Shown one piece after another: positions 7,615-16,875 of a stretch of 64,000 bases of DNA. The translations under genes and the position numbers were made by a program. How positions within the stretch are numbered: position 1 is the first letter of the stretch; every line of letters starts with the position of its first letter. The stretch covers positions 56,725-120,724 of the forward strand of contig JAKSLD010000009.1 of assembly GCA_024401395.1 (NCBI GenBank). Reading direction: 5' to 3'. The stretch is from Bacteroidales bacterium (GTDB taxonomy: Bacteria > Bacteroidota > Bacteroidia > Bacteroidales > Marinilabiliaceae). Under the pieces are notes generated by a model that saw only the letters and a list, made by a program, of their open reading frames with translations, searched no databases and was not told the DNA's origin.

Positions 7615-8274
7615 ATGCAACCTAAATGGAAATATATCTTGAGGTTGCTATACATTGCAATCTTCATTTGGGCTGTCCCTCATTGTGTGATGGCCCAAAC
7701 GAATGATGGCGTCTATGAGTATAATGATACGACTTATTATGACAGCTATGAGAATTACGGTTCCCCCGATGAATCTTCAGAGGAGTCGTATGACGAGGAC
7801 TCATATTATGACGATTATGACGACTATAACGAGGATTATCACTGGGAGATTCCTTGTGACCATGTAGGTAACTGGACATATTGGCAGACTCTTTTGTATA
7901 AGTCTAGTCTGGAAACATACAATAAGCCTTCTGGAGCAGAAGGGACCATTCGTTTCTCTGATTCTTGCATAGAGATTGATTGTTCTGCTATGCGTATGTA
8001 TTTCGGCATAGGGTCGCATCAAAGAATAACCCCGGAATTATACCGCGTATTCCGTGATAGGGCTGATGAAGTTTTTGATGTCATAGAGATACGAAAGGGC
8101 TTCGGACCTCACCGTGGTAGGTATATCATATTTATAGGTCAATGGACCGATGACGGTCATTTGCGAAATACTGTGCAGCTGATATGTATACCTACAAGGG
8201 TAAACGGTAAACGCCAATTGGAATTGCCTAAGGCTCAGCGCGCCTGGATAAGTGAGATAGAACAGAACAGATAA
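7615..8274 (+). CDS. Secreted acidic protein of unknown function
   Basis: 219 residues with an N-terminal signal peptide (about 1-28, ending near VMAQT). A very acidic, Tyr-rich linker follows (about 30-78: repeated D, E, Y and S). The C-terminal half (about 80-210) looks folded and contains CDHVGNWTYWQTLLYKSS and SYELYRVF-like helical and strand segments. The linker resembles low-complexity spacers of envelope proteins. I do not recognise the family. It starts 18 bp after the helicase gene and may share its transcript. Confidence 0.55.
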   Translation: MQPKWKYILRLLYIAIFIWAVPHCVMAQTNDGVYEYNDTTYYDSYENYGSPDESSEESYDEDSYYDDYDDYNEDYHWEIPCDHVGNWTYWQTLLYKSSLETYNKPSGAEGTIRFSDSCIEIDCSAMRMYFGIGSHQRITPELYRVFRDRADEVFDVIEIRKGFGPHRGRYIIFIGQWTDDGHLRNTVQLICIPTRVNGKRQLELPKAQRAWISEIEQNR

Positions 8275-8302
8275 TAACCATAACAGATAATATCCCCCCA
8301 TT

Positions 8303-9055
8303 ATGAGCCTTATGTATGCTTTCGTAGATGGCAAGGTTGCCTTGCAAGTGGTAGATGGCCAATTACGTATTCCTTCTGTTATCCCTACCTTGCCGAAGGA
8401 GGATGTCAAGGGTGTATTGCAACTGGATAATGGTTCGGTGGCAGTATCGATACTTTCAGAGGCTGAATTGTCTGACCATGGCTTGGCTTTGTATGATGTA
8501 CGTGCATCTCGCCTGCAGATGGACCCGACTGAATTTAGTGATATGTGTAGAGCAAAGCAGCTTTTGTTCTGGCATAATAATACAATGTTCTGTCCGACTT
8601 GCGGCGAACCGACTTTCCGTTCTGATAAAGTAGAGAAGAAATGTCCGAAATGTGGTCACCTCTCATACCCTCCATTGGCACCTGCTATCATTGTCCGTGT
8701 GGAGAAGGGGAAGGATGAAATACTGATGGTGCGTGCCAAGAATTTCCGCTCTGACCATTATGGCCTCGTCGCCGGATTCCTAGAGCCGGGTGAGAGCCTG
8801 GAGGAGTGCGTAGTTCGCGAACTTATGGAGGAGACTCAGATTAAGGTTAAGGATATCAAGTACGAGGGGTCTCAACCTTGGCCGTTCCCGTGTGGCGTTA
8901 TGGTGGCTTTCTCGGCTAAGTATGTGAGTGGAGAGATTCATATGCAGGAGGAGGAATTGGTTGATGCCCAATGGTTCCACCGCAATGCTCTCCCTAAATT
9001 ACCTGATGGAATGAGTATCGCAAGACAGCTTATTGACGCATGGCTGAACTCTTAG
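8303..9055 (+). CDS. nudC: NAD(H)/RNA-cap pyrophosphatase NudC (Nudix)
   Basis: 250 residues with the full NudC layout: an N-terminal domain, a four-cysteine zinc ribbon (CPTC ... CPKC, about residues 93-115), then the Nudix box GFLEPGESLEECVVRELMEE. Next comes SQPWPFP, the short motif that distinguishes NADH-type Nudix enzymes. The enzyme cleaves NAD(H) to NMN(H) and AMP and, in other bacteria, removes NAD caps from RNA. The last 26 bp overlap the 3' end of the convergent RluA-type gene. Confidence 0.93.
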   Translation: MSLMYAFVDGKVALQVVDGQLRIPSVIPTLPKEDVKGVLQLDNGSVAVSILSEAELSDHGLALYDVRASRLQMDPTEFSDMCRAKQLLFWHNNTMFCPTCGEPTFRSDKVEKKCPKCGHLSYPPLAPAIIVRVEKGKDEILMVRAKNFRSDHYGLVAGFLEPGESLEECVVRELMEETQIKVKDIKYEGSQPWPFPCGVMVAFSAKYVSGEIHMQEEELVDAQWFHRNALPKLPDGMSIARQLIDAWLNS

Positions 9056-10151
9056 CGTATGTCCGCCATTTCTCTATGCACTGTACCATGTCCTGAGGTA
9101 GCTCACTGGTAAACTGCATCATCTCTCCTGTCTTAGGATGCACGAATCCTAATGTCTGTGCATGTAGTGCCTGCCTAGGTAGTATCTTGAAGCAATTCTC
9201 TACGAATGCCTTGTAGCTTGCTGTAGGCTGTCCTTTCAGGATAACATTGCCGCCATATCGTTCGTCGGAGAATAGCGGATGCCCGATATGTTTCATATGG
9301 GCACGTATCTGGTGGGTACGACCGGTTTCCAAGTGACAGTGAATAAGACTTATGTATTGCAGTGCCTCTACCATGTCATAGTGGGTCACGGCATGCTTGC
9401 CTATTTCACTTCCTTCGGGGAATACATCCATACGTAATCTGTCTTGTACGCAGCGACCTATATTGCCTCTCACAGTGCCGTGTTCTTGTTCCATGATACC
9501 CCATACCAACGCTACATACTGTCTCTGTGTTGTCTTGTCGTGAAACTGCTTGGCTAAATGCATCTTGGCATAGTCGTTCTTCGCTACAACAAGTAGTCCG
9601 GATGTGTCTTTGTCAATACGATGGACTAAACCGGGACGAGGATCATTGACATTGGCAAACATAGGTAATGTCTTGAGGTAATATGCCAGGGCATTGACCA
9701 TAGTGCCGGTGAAATTGCCATGCCCGGGATGAACCACCATTCCTGCAGGCTTGTTTATGACGAGTAAGGTGTCGTCCTCATACACGATGTCCAACGGAAT
9801 ATTCTCGGGAACAATCTCAACATCACGACGGGGGTATGTCATGAAGACTGTTACCACATCGGCTGGTCTGACTTTATAGTTGGATTTTACTGGCTTGCCG
9901 TTAACCTGAATATTGCCTGCATCGGCAGCCATCTGTATCTTTGTACGTGATGCGTGAGGTACACGGTCGGCTACATACTTGTCAATACGCATCAAGCGTT
10001 GTTTCGGGTCTGCCGTAAAACGCCAATGCTCATACAAGTTGCCGTCTTCGCCTTCTCGTTCCTCCATCTCCCCATCGCCAGATGACATCTCGTCATCTAC
10101 CTCGAGGTCGTCCAATTCGTCGTTGAACTCTAGCTCTTCGTTCTCTGTCAT
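9030..10151 (-). CDS. RluA/RluD-family 23S rRNA pseudouridine synthase
   Basis: About 373 residues. An acidic N-terminal extension (to about residue 35) precedes an S4 RNA-binding domain (MRIDKYVADRVPHASRTKIQ). The catalytic domain follows with the motif LVHRIDKDTSGLLVVAK, whose Asp is the conserved catalytic residue, and ETGRTHQIRAHM. The family isomerises uridines in 23S rRNA; RluD (helix 69) is the closest in architecture. The frame is open to 10190, but that start would overlap the PASTA gene by 32 bp. The ATG at 10151 begins 8 bp after the PASTA stop and is preferred. Confidence 0.88.
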   Translation of the reverse strand: MTENEELEFNDELDDLEVDDEMSSGDGEMEEREGEDGNLYEHWRFTADPKQRLMRIDKYVADRVPHASRTKIQMAADAGNIQVNGKPVKSNYKVRPADVVTVFMTYPRRDVEIVPENIPLDIVYEDDTLLVINKPAGMVVHPGHGNFTGTMVNALAYYLKTLPMFANVNDPRPGLVHRIDKDTSGLLVVAKNDYAKMHLAKQFHDKTTQRQYVALVWGIMEQEHGTVRGNIGRCVQDRLRMDVFPEGSEIGKHAVTHYDMVEALQYISLIHCHLETGRTHQIRAHMKHIGHPLFSDERYGGNVILKGQPTASYKAFVENCFKILPRQALHAQTLGFVHPKTGEMMQFTSELPQDMVQCIEKWRTYAKSSAMRQ

Positions 10152-10158
10152 AACGGGA

Positions 10159-10971
10159 TTATTCCTCCTCCTCGGAGATTTGAGCATCAATAACCTTCTG
10201 CATGTTGCTTGTCAGCCAAAGGTGGATAGATGAACCTAGAGGCATCTGCTGGGTGCCGTCAGCTGCTGGATTCTGCTGATAAACTACAGCGCTCAAGGAA
10301 TCCTCTGCATTTGACACGTTGTCATCGTAATATAGATTGCCCTTACGTAGCGATGCTGCGTTGAGTGTAAGAATAGCCTCATGCAATGGCATGCCTACAC
10401 ACGATGGAACAACCACTTGCTTGCTCTGGTTGCCTCGACCTACGATGAGATCTATGCAGGCGCCCTTCGCTAGGAGTGTTCCCTCAGCTATCTGCTGACC
10501 GTCATATTTCTGCTCTAATACAAGGTCGTTATATTCACTAGGCTTGTATAATACTTTGCCTAGTCGGAGTCCTGCCACATTAAGCACAACTTGCGCATTG
10601 CGCAAGGAGTGGTCCACTAACTTTGGCATCTTTACCTTTGGACGGTCGTACGCATTGATGGTAAGCAATACCTTACGACCCTTCTTTACTTTCTTGCCTG
10701 CAGCTGGTATCTGGTCAACAATCTCGCCTCCGCGTGAATCCTCACGGAAGATGGAGTCTATGACCACGAAATCAAGGTCGGTATTCTTCAATTCCAACGC
10801 CAACTGTGCTACCTGATGCCCCTTTAGGTCTGGTATGATCACTGTCGTATTGTTCTTTGTATACAGACTCAATGCCCATCCCAATAGACAGAGAAATACA
10901 ATGCCGGCAACGAACATGAGCAATATGTGCCACCAGAAAGTCTTCGTACGTAGGAATTTGAAGAAGTCCAT
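10159..10971 (-). CDS. PASTA-domain membrane protein
   Basis: 270 residues: a short cytoplasmic tail, one transmembrane helix (about 14-36, HILLMFVAGIVFLCLLGWAL) and three PASTA repeats. These start near IPDLKGHQVAQLALEL, MPKLVDHSLRNAQVVL and VPSCVGMPLHEAILTL. PASTA domains bind peptidoglycan-related ligands or act as structural modules. In Bacteroidetes they are carried on short membrane proteins without a kinase domain, as here. The gene lies between the DUF3820 gene and the pseudouridine synthase, all closely spaced on the minus strand, so they are probably one operon. Confidence 0.88.
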   Translation of the reverse strand: MDFFKFLRTKTFWWHILLMFVAGIVFLCLLGWALSLYTKNNTTVIIPDLKGHQVAQLALELKNTDLDFVVIDSIFREDSRGGEIVDQIPAAGKKVKKGRKVLLTINAYDRPKVKMPKLVDHSLRNAQVVLNVAGLRLGKVLYKPSEYNDLVLEQKYDGQQIAEGTLLAKGACIDLIVGRGNQSKQVVVPSCVGMPLHEAILTLNAASLRKGNLYYDDNVSNAEDSLSAVVYQQNPAADGTQQMPLGSSIHLWLTSNMQKVIDAQISEEEE

Positions 10972-10981
10972 GATATTTCGA

Positions 10982-11206
10982 TTAATGTATGTCTTTAAGT
11001 AAATACTCTAATCCATTGAGCTTTATCTCATAGAGCGTCTTAAGCAGCATGCCTAATCTGCCTTTGGGGTAGGCATTGTTCTGCTCCATCCAAGCCAGAT
11101 ACGGCTCAGGCAATCTCGCCAGGACCACACCTTGATATCGTCCGTATGGCATCTGCATACGCACAAGATCTGTCAAAATGGTCACGTCTGGGGTAGCACT
11201 CTGCAT
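10982..11206 (-). CDS. DUF3820 family small protein
   Basis: 74 residues. The core MPYGRYQGVVLARLPEPYL, then a Gly-Arg-Leu-Gly turn and LKTLYEIKLNGLEYLL, matches DUF3820 (sometimes called quorum-sensing-regulated virulence factor family), a small domain that resembles parts of exonucleases. It is the promoter-proximal gene of the DUF3820-PASTA-RluA run. A divergent promoter candidate, TAAATTCG on the minus strand near 11226-11233, would serve it. The biochemical role is unknown. Confidence 0.75.
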   Translation of the reverse strand: MQSATPDVTILTDLVRMQMPYGRYQGVVLARLPEPYLAWMEQNNAYPKGRLGMLLKTLYEIKLNGLEYLLKDIH

Positions 11207-11307
11207 TTTTCAATAGATTATTGGTGCGAATTTACCGTGATTTCCGCACTTATGCAAATTATTACTATCTTAGCGCCTATAACACAACCAAAATAATTTT
11301 CAGTAGC

Positions 11308-12798
11308 ATGAACAAAAAACTATCATTACTTGCTCTTTCTGCTTTGGCTCTTTTTGGCTGCCAGAAAGCAGATGTCGCAGCACCTGTCCTTTCCATCGAA
11401 GGTGGCGATATACAGGGCGTTAAGGCGGAAATCGAAGGGGTGTATGCCTACAAAGGTATCCCTTATGCCGCTGCTCCTCTAGGCGATTTGCGTTGGAAGG
11501 CTCCTCAGCCAGTCTCTCCTTGGCAGGGCGTTCGTAAGGCCGATAAGTATGGCCATCCTAGCTATCAGTCTGTTCATTATCCAGGTGGTTATACTACCGA
11601 ATGGGGTTATGGCGATGAGTCTCCTTATAGCGAGGATTGTCTCTACCTCAACGTGTGGACTAAGGCTCCTGGCCAGGTCAATAAGAAGCTCCCTGTAGCT
11701 GTATGGATCCATGGCGGCGGCTTCCGTGAAGGATGGGGTACTGAACCTGAATTTGAAGGCTCTGAGTTCGCAAATAAGGATGTAGTTTTAGTCTCTATCA
11801 ATTACCGCCTTGGTGTATTTGGATTCCTTAATCACCCTGATCTTATCGCTGAAAACCCTGATGGCGTATGCGGTAATTATGGTATCTTGGACCAGATAGA
11901 GTCTCTCAAGTGGGTTAAGAAGAATATTGAGAAGTTCGGCGGCGACCCTGATAATGTGACTATCTTCGGTCAGAGTGCTGGCGCAGGTAGTGTGCGTTTC
12001 ATCTGTACTTCGCCTCTCGCTCGTGGCCTTTTCCACAAGGCTGTAATCATGTCTGGTGGCGGTTTGTCTACAGCTACAGAGTCTTCTCGCCCATATAAGA
12101 TGTTGTCTATGGAGGAATCTGCAGAGAATATGAAGAGTATTCTCGATTGGGCTGGCATCAAGTCTCTTGAGCAGATGCGCCTTACATCCACTGAGATAAT
12201 GCACACTGTGGCAGATATTAAGGCAATGTCTGAGGGTAATCCTTTCCGTGGTATCTTTTATTCTCCTATAGTTGATGGTAAGGTTATCCCAGAGAACTTC
12301 GATGATGCTGCTGTTCATGGTACTCTCGCTAATGTTCCTTATATGATTGGCTATACACTGAACGACTTGGGCTCAATGGGCGAGGGTATAGCTAACTTCT
12401 GCTTCAATAGAGAGAGCGTAGGTATGCCTGCATTCGCATATCAGTTTGCTCGTCCATTGCCTGATGATGGCTCGCACCCAGAGGTAACGGCTCGCTTGAA
12501 GGGCGCATTCCACTCATCGGATCTGTGGTATGTATTCAAGACTCTCAAGTATTGCTGGAGACCTTGGACAAAGGGCGATTGGGACTTGTCGGAGAAGATG
12601 CTCTCTGCATGGACTAACTTCGCAAAATACAGCAACCCTAATGGCAATGCTGCCGGTGTATGGACTCCTTGTACTAAAGAAAATCCTGATTTTATGCTCT
12701 TCCAGCTTGATGCTCAGAACCACGAAGCATCTGCTATGGGGACTCCTCTCGTTGGTGAATCACAATCTTTCCCTGGTGCACCTTCTCCCAAAAAATAA
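11308..12798 (+). CDS. Type B carboxylesterase, lipoprotein
   Basis: About 496 residues. The ATG at 11308 gives a clear lipoprotein signal (MNKKLSLLALSALALFGC, Cys 18), whereas the longer frame from 11221 would bury it. Alpha/beta-hydrolase of the carboxylesterase type B family: EDCLYLNVWT, oxyanion motif WIHGGGF and nucleophile elbow FGQSAGAGS (Ser near residue 222). The active-site Glu and His belong to less obvious segments. It is probably exported and anchored to a membrane, hydrolysing esters of unknown identity, possibly acyl groups on carbohydrates. It is monocistronic, followed by a strong terminator. Confidence 0.88.
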   Translation: MNKKLSLLALSALALFGCQKADVAAPVLSIEGGDIQGVKAEIEGVYAYKGIPYAAAPLGDLRWKAPQPVSPWQGVRKADKYGHPSYQSVHYPGGYTTEWGYGDESPYSEDCLYLNVWTKAPGQVNKKLPVAVWIHGGGFREGWGTEPEFEGSEFANKDVVLVSINYRLGVFGFLNHPDLIAENPDGVCGNYGILDQIESLKWVKKNIEKFGGDPDNVTIFGQSAGAGSVRFICTSPLARGLFHKAVIMSGGGLSTATESSRPYKMLSMEESAENMKSILDWAGIKSLEQMRLTSTEIMHTVADIKAMSEGNPFRGIFYSPIVDGKVIPENFDDAAVHGTLANVPYMIGYTLNDLGSMGEGIANFCFNRESVGMPAFAYQFARPLPDDGSHPEVTARLKGAFHSSDLWYVFKTLKYCWRPWTKGDWDLSEKMLSAWTNFAKYSNPNGNAAGVWTPCTKENPDFMLFQLDAQNHEASAMGTPLVGESQSFPGAPSPKK

Positions 12799-12821
12799 TG
12801 TAACTCACCCGTGAATGACAA

Positions 12822-12859
12822 GCCACCGAGGATAATCTAAATGCCTCGGTGGCTTTTTT
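12822..12859 (+). terminator. Rho-independent terminator of the carboxylesterase gene
   Basis: Ten-bp perfect stem GCCACCGAGG / CCTCGGTGGC with a 12-nt loop, followed by six T. Confidence 0.9.
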
Positions 12860-12888
12860 ATTGCCAATAATGTGAATTCTATCTCTGA

Positions 12889-13068
12889 CTAATGCGGAAA
12901 ATGTGATTTCTTAGTGTAAATACTAGTCAAGGTAAAAGCTCCAATGCTTTGTCCTCCCTCAATAAGTGTACCGATAGCGCAAGGAGCACATAGTCCGACA
13001 TAAAATATGGCATTAAGTTTAGCTCCGGAAACATCGGCTTCAACGGACAGTTCTATACCTTCCCTCAT
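12889..13068 (-). pseudogene. Short orphan frame, possible gene remnant
   Basis: The 480-bp gap between 12860 and 13340 holds no standard gene. A minus-strand frame from an ATG at 13066-13068 to a stop at 12889-12891 encodes 59 residues, MREGIELSVEADVSGAK and onward, with LCAPCAIG and IGAFTLTS. It reads like the C-terminal strands of a longer secreted protein. It has no signal peptide, and an in-frame stop lies just upstream, so a decayed fragment is the likeliest reading. The rest of the gap is AT-rich with nothing recognisable. Confidence 0.25.
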
Positions 13069-13290
13069 TACTTGGCATTCAGCTGAAGAGATTTCTTAGG
13101 GAACGGAAGTAAGAAACTGTAATATGCAGACTTGGCATCTAAATAAAGTTAGTTAGATAACAATATTCATCTATTATACATAAAGCCACTTTTCTTTATT
13201 TTGTCAATATAGATATTGATAAAATAAAGAAATACAACACAGTTTTTAGTATTTTTCTGCTTCTATACATTATTTATATTGATAGCAAAC

Positions 13291-13324
13291 AAAAATAGGC
13301 ACACCTTCCAGCATGCCTATTTTT
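13291..13324 (-). terminator. Terminator of the fibronectin-like repeat lipoprotein gene
   Basis: AAAATAGGCA / TGCCTATTTT stem with T-rich sequence on both strands, 18 bp past the stop of the minus-strand gene. Confidence 0.75.
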
Positions 13325-13341
13325 ATATCAATGCGAATCAA

Positions 13342-16300
13342 TTATTCATTAGTCATAGTTCTAACTGCAAAATAATGATAAGAAGTCGACCATCCCATTA
13401 TGTCAACATCTCCATTATATAAGTTCACACGAACGTATGCATCGCACGAAATACTATTAACATCTTCACAGGCAGAACTCCTAGACCAATATACATCTAA
13501 AGGTAGACCGATTTTATTGTTGTTAGCATATATGATTGCTAACTGCTGAGCTGTTGGCATGTGCCAATCTGTATAACCACCAATGGCTACACCTTCACAG
13601 GTCAAATACGCAGATTTCCAATCACTTGTTCTAGGAAAGTGGCTTTTCATAATCATCAAATTTGAAGACTTTAGAACATAATACTCAGAATGCTGTGCTT
13701 CAAACTGCACTACATTAGCATAATAAATATCATTAGATGTCTTCACATAAAACCTTACATAATATATTTCACCCAACTCTATCCCTGAAACTTCTACTTG
13801 ATTAGGAGATAAACTCGTACATTTTATCACACTTGCTCCATTTTCTATTGTCGGCAATTGCATACTTCCATACGCAAAACCGCTTTCAATATATGACGGA
13901 TCTCCACCGTTAGTAATATTAGCGGTAAATGTAAATACGGTAGATTCGCCTGAAGGGGATACTACATCTGTTGTTAATATTTCAGGCAAAATTACCGACA
14001 TGTCTAACTCAACTTCTTCTCCATAAACAATACTATAGTCAGTCTTTGCATATGCTCGAATATAATAAGTTTTATTTATTGACAAATCTGATATAGAAAC
14101 AAAGAAATTCCCCAATCCTACACCTGTAGCTATTTTCTTTTCACTATCTTCAATATTCGGATTATGAACCAGTCCATATACAAAGCCTCGCTCAATATAC
14201 CTAGGATCACCTTCCTCTTCAATTGAACCATTCAATGTCGCAGAAGCAGTAGAGATAGATTTAGCTGTACATTCTTTCGTTGTAACAACAGGGTTCGTAG
14301 GAGTCATGTCTAATTCTAATTCACTGCCATACACTGTTTCATATTCATTTGTAGCGTATGCTCGCACAAAATATGTTTTATTTACCTCCAAATCAGTTAG
14401 ATTCACTGTGAAAGCTCCAATCCCTGTTCCGATTGCAATCTTTTTAAGATCATCTGTTACATTTGGGTTATGGACCAGTCCATATACAAAGCCTCGTTCA
14501 ATATATTTTGGATCACCCTCCTCCTCAATTGAACCATGCACTGTGGCAGACAGTGTTTCAACTGATTTATTGGATATTCTTACACTATTTACCACTGGGG
14601 AGATAGATGTCATATCAAGCACAACTTCTTCGCCATAGACAGTGCCTGACTCGTTGGAAGCATAGGCTCTTACGTAATATATAGTGTTTGCAGTTAACTC
14701 TGTAATTTTTACTGAAAACTGACCAAGTCCACTCCCATCAACCTTTACACTAATAGCATCACCCTTTGTAGGGTTGTGCAATAAACCGTACGCAAACCCT
14801 CGTTCGATATATTTCGGATCTCCTTCGCTTTCGATAGTTCCATTCAATATCGCCGATGTCGTACTAATAGATTTACCTGTTATTGGATTTGTTGAAACAC
14901 TAGGTGCCGAAGAAGTCATATCAAATTCAACTTCATTTCCATATACTATGCCAGAAGCATTAATCACATACGCTCTGACATAATACGTCCTATTTAATTC
15001 AAGGTCACTAATACTAGTTGTATACTTACCAACACTGCTTCCCGAAACTACTTTTTTATCACTAACTCCAACTTCAGGGTTGTGTGTCAATCCATAAACA
15101 AATCCCTTTTCTGAGTACGCTGGATCACCTGCAGTAAGTATTGTTCCATTAAGCGTTATAGACTTTGTCGATAGCACCTTGTTGGATACATCATCAGTAG
15201 ATACTTCTGGGGCAGATGAAGCCATATCCAGTTCAACTTCATCTCCATAAGCGGTTCCAACTTCATTTTTAGCGTATGCACGTATATAATAGATCTTATT
15301 ATACTCTAATTCGGTAACGCTCACGGTATATTCACCAACACCCGAACCCAGGACAATCTTCTTAGTATCATCCTCGATATTAGGATTATGGGCAAAGCCA
15401 TAAACAAAACCACGCTCAGAATATTTAGGATCACCTTCAAATAGTATTTGTCCGTGTAGACTAACAGAAGCTGTAGATAGTACTTTATCTGTGTATGCAT
15501 CTGTTTTTACTTTTGGTATAGAACCATTTGTAACAAATTTAATTTCATTGGTACTATATGCAGTGCCAATATCATTTATAGCATAAGCACGCACATAATA
15601 TGTCTTATCCTTCTCCAAGCCAGTTACCAGAGCAGAATAATCACTCTCATCTGTTATAGCAACAGTAATTTTGGCAATAGTATTATCTACAGTAGGCATT
15701 GAAGACAAACTATATACAAATCCTCGCTCTTTATACTTTGGATTTCCATTTGTAAGTAGTTTCCCATTGACTACAGCAGTTGTTGTCGTTACATCCTGCG
15801 CTTCTAAAGTATTCAATGTAGGCAATTCATAATCATTCTCCGCTGTGAGAACTATATTTTTACTGCCATTGTCAGATGTCACATGTATAGTCGTTGTGTT
15901 GACTCCCTTCTTCAACAACAATCTGTCAATATTCAACACAATGGCTTGCGTAGCTCCTGCTTTCAAAGACCCTTCTTTCTTGCTGACAGACACTACCCAT
16001 TCGTCATCAATAGTTATCTGCCATTCCAATGTTTCTGGTCCGTCATTGAAGATGTTAAATGAGGCTGAGCTGAGTTCGAACCCCAAATCTATTGAAGTAA
16101 TATCTTCATTGGTGTTACCATCAACGACTCGTAACGATGGTGGTAGCTTCTGCATCTGAATGTCATACTGCGTAGTTTCTCCGCCATTAACGATGATTTC
16201 ACCTTTTGAGGAGAATACGTCATACCCAGTTTTTTGCACTTGTATTCTATATGAGCCCTTGTCAATATTGTGAAATTCGTAATAACCATCTGTTCCTGTT

Positions 16301-16476
16301 ACCACACTTATTGTACCAACGCTAACTCCAGCAGACTTTATCGGCTCGCCTGTAGCTTTGTCGGTAACAACCCCTGCAATAGAACCGTAAGGTATTTCAT
16401 CATTCTCTTCTTTACAAGTTATTGCCAGCAATGATATCGATACCAATGCTGCAAGAAAACGCATATATTTTTTCAT
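13342..16476 (-). CDS. Large surface lipoprotein: CarboxypepD-reg, BACON-like, seven fibronectin-like repeats
   Basis: 1044 residues. The lipoprotein signal ends at Cys 21 (LLAITC). A carboxypeptidase-regulatory-like domain follows (SIAGVVTDKATGEPI, about 31-105), then a BACON-like region ending NIVLTAEND. Seven repeats of about 92-95 residues come next, each with the pattern G(D/N)PxYxExGFxYG ... LxxxxxYYVRAYxxN...YGxEVELDM. The C-terminal portion (about 920-1044) has MPTAQQLAIIYANN and YWSRSSA, like the Fib_succ_major/DUF1566 lectin-like domain. Most likely an outer-membrane-anchored adhesin or glycan-binding protein. It belongs to a minus-strand run with three small envelope proteins. Confidence 0.8.
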   Translation of the reverse strand: MKKYMRFLAALVSISLLAITCKEENDEIPYGSIAGVVTDKATGEPIKSAGVSVGTISVVTGTDGYYEFHNIDKGSYRIQVQKTGYDVFSSKGEIIVNGGETTQYDIQMQKLPPSLRVVDGNTNEDITSIDLGFELSSASFNIFNDGPETLEWQITIDDEWVVSVSKKEGSLKAGATQAIVLNIDRLLLKKGVNTTTIHVTSDNGSKNIVLTAENDYELPTLNTLEAQDVTTTTAVVNGKLLTNGNPKYKERGFVYSLSSMPTVDNTIAKITVAITDESDYSALVTGLEKDKTYYVRAYAINDIGTAYSTNEIKFVTNGSIPKVKTDAYTDKVLSTASVSLHGQILFEGDPKYSERGFVYGFAHNPNIEDDTKKIVLGSGVGEYTVSVTELEYNKIYYIRAYAKNEVGTAYGDEVELDMASSAPEVSTDDVSNKVLSTKSITLNGTILTAGDPAYSEKGFVYGLTHNPEVGVSDKKVVSGSSVGKYTTSISDLELNRTYYVRAYVINASGIVYGNEVEFDMTSSAPSVSTNPITGKSISTTSAILNGTIESEGDPKYIERGFAYGLLHNPTKGDAISVKVDGSGLGQFSVKITELTANTIYYVRAYASNESGTVYGEEVVLDMTSISPVVNSVRISNKSVETLSATVHGSIEEEGDPKYIERGFVYGLVHNPNVTDDLKKIAIGTGIGAFTVNLTDLEVNKTYFVRAYATNEYETVYGSELELDMTPTNPVVTTKECTAKSISTASATLNGSIEEEGDPRYIERGFVYGLVHNPNIEDSEKKIATGVGLGNFFVSISDLSINKTYYIRAYAKTDYSIVYGEEVELDMSVILPEILTTDVVSPSGESTVFTFTANITNGGDPSYIESGFAYGSMQLPTIENGASVIKCTSLSPNQVEVSGIELGEIYYVRFYVKTSNDIYYANVVQFEAQHSEYYVLKSSNLMIMKSHFPRTSDWKSAYLTCEGVAIGGYTDWHMPTAQQLAIIYANNNKIGLPLDVYWSRSSACEDVNSISCDAYVRVNLYNGDVDIMGWSTSYHYFAVRTMTNE

Positions 16477-16538
16477 AAATATAAAATTATTACGAACAAG
16501 CTACTTGCTTAAAGATTAATTGTATCTTTTATGGTTTA

Positions 16539-16865
16539 TCACTTCTGCTTCTGAAGTGTTATGCTGACCGATTCCTCTTCTCCTGCAACAGCGTTGACTA
16601 TTTTTCTATTAGTACTGTATCCAGTCTTTTGTACTGTCAATGTATATTGCTTAGCCTCTAAGTCAAGAAACTCAAAATATCCATCAGCTCCGGTCACCGA
16701 ACTTTTCCCTGTCGGAGCAAGTGTTATTGTCACCCCATCAATAGGGTTGCTTGTTTCTAAATCTATCACAGTCCCCGTTATGTCAGAGAATGCATCAATT
16801 GTTGACGACTCGCTGCAAGAACCTAACACTAACAATGAAAGTATCGCACAAAATATTTTTCTCAT
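16539..16865 (-). CDS. Small lipoprotein with carboxypeptidase-regulatory-like domain
   Basis: 108 residues: lipoprotein signal with LGSC (Cys 17), then a single beta-sandwich of the CarboxypepD_reg/PEGA type (DITGTVIDLETSNPIDGVTI, DGYFEFLDL, YTLTVQKTGY). The domain is clearly related to the N-terminal domain of the large lipoprotein downstream (13342-16476), sharing the SVTGxDGYxEF and VQKTGY patterns. The two may be paralogous parts of one surface structure. It lies 10 bp before the end of the 259-residue gene upstream. Confidence 0.7.
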   Translation of the reverse strand: MRKIFCAILSLLVLGSCSESSTIDAFSDITGTVIDLETSNPIDGVTITLAPTGKSSVTGADGYFEFLDLEAKQYTLTVQKTGYSTNRKIVNAVAGEEESVSITLQKQK

Positions 16866-16875
16866 ACTTACTATA

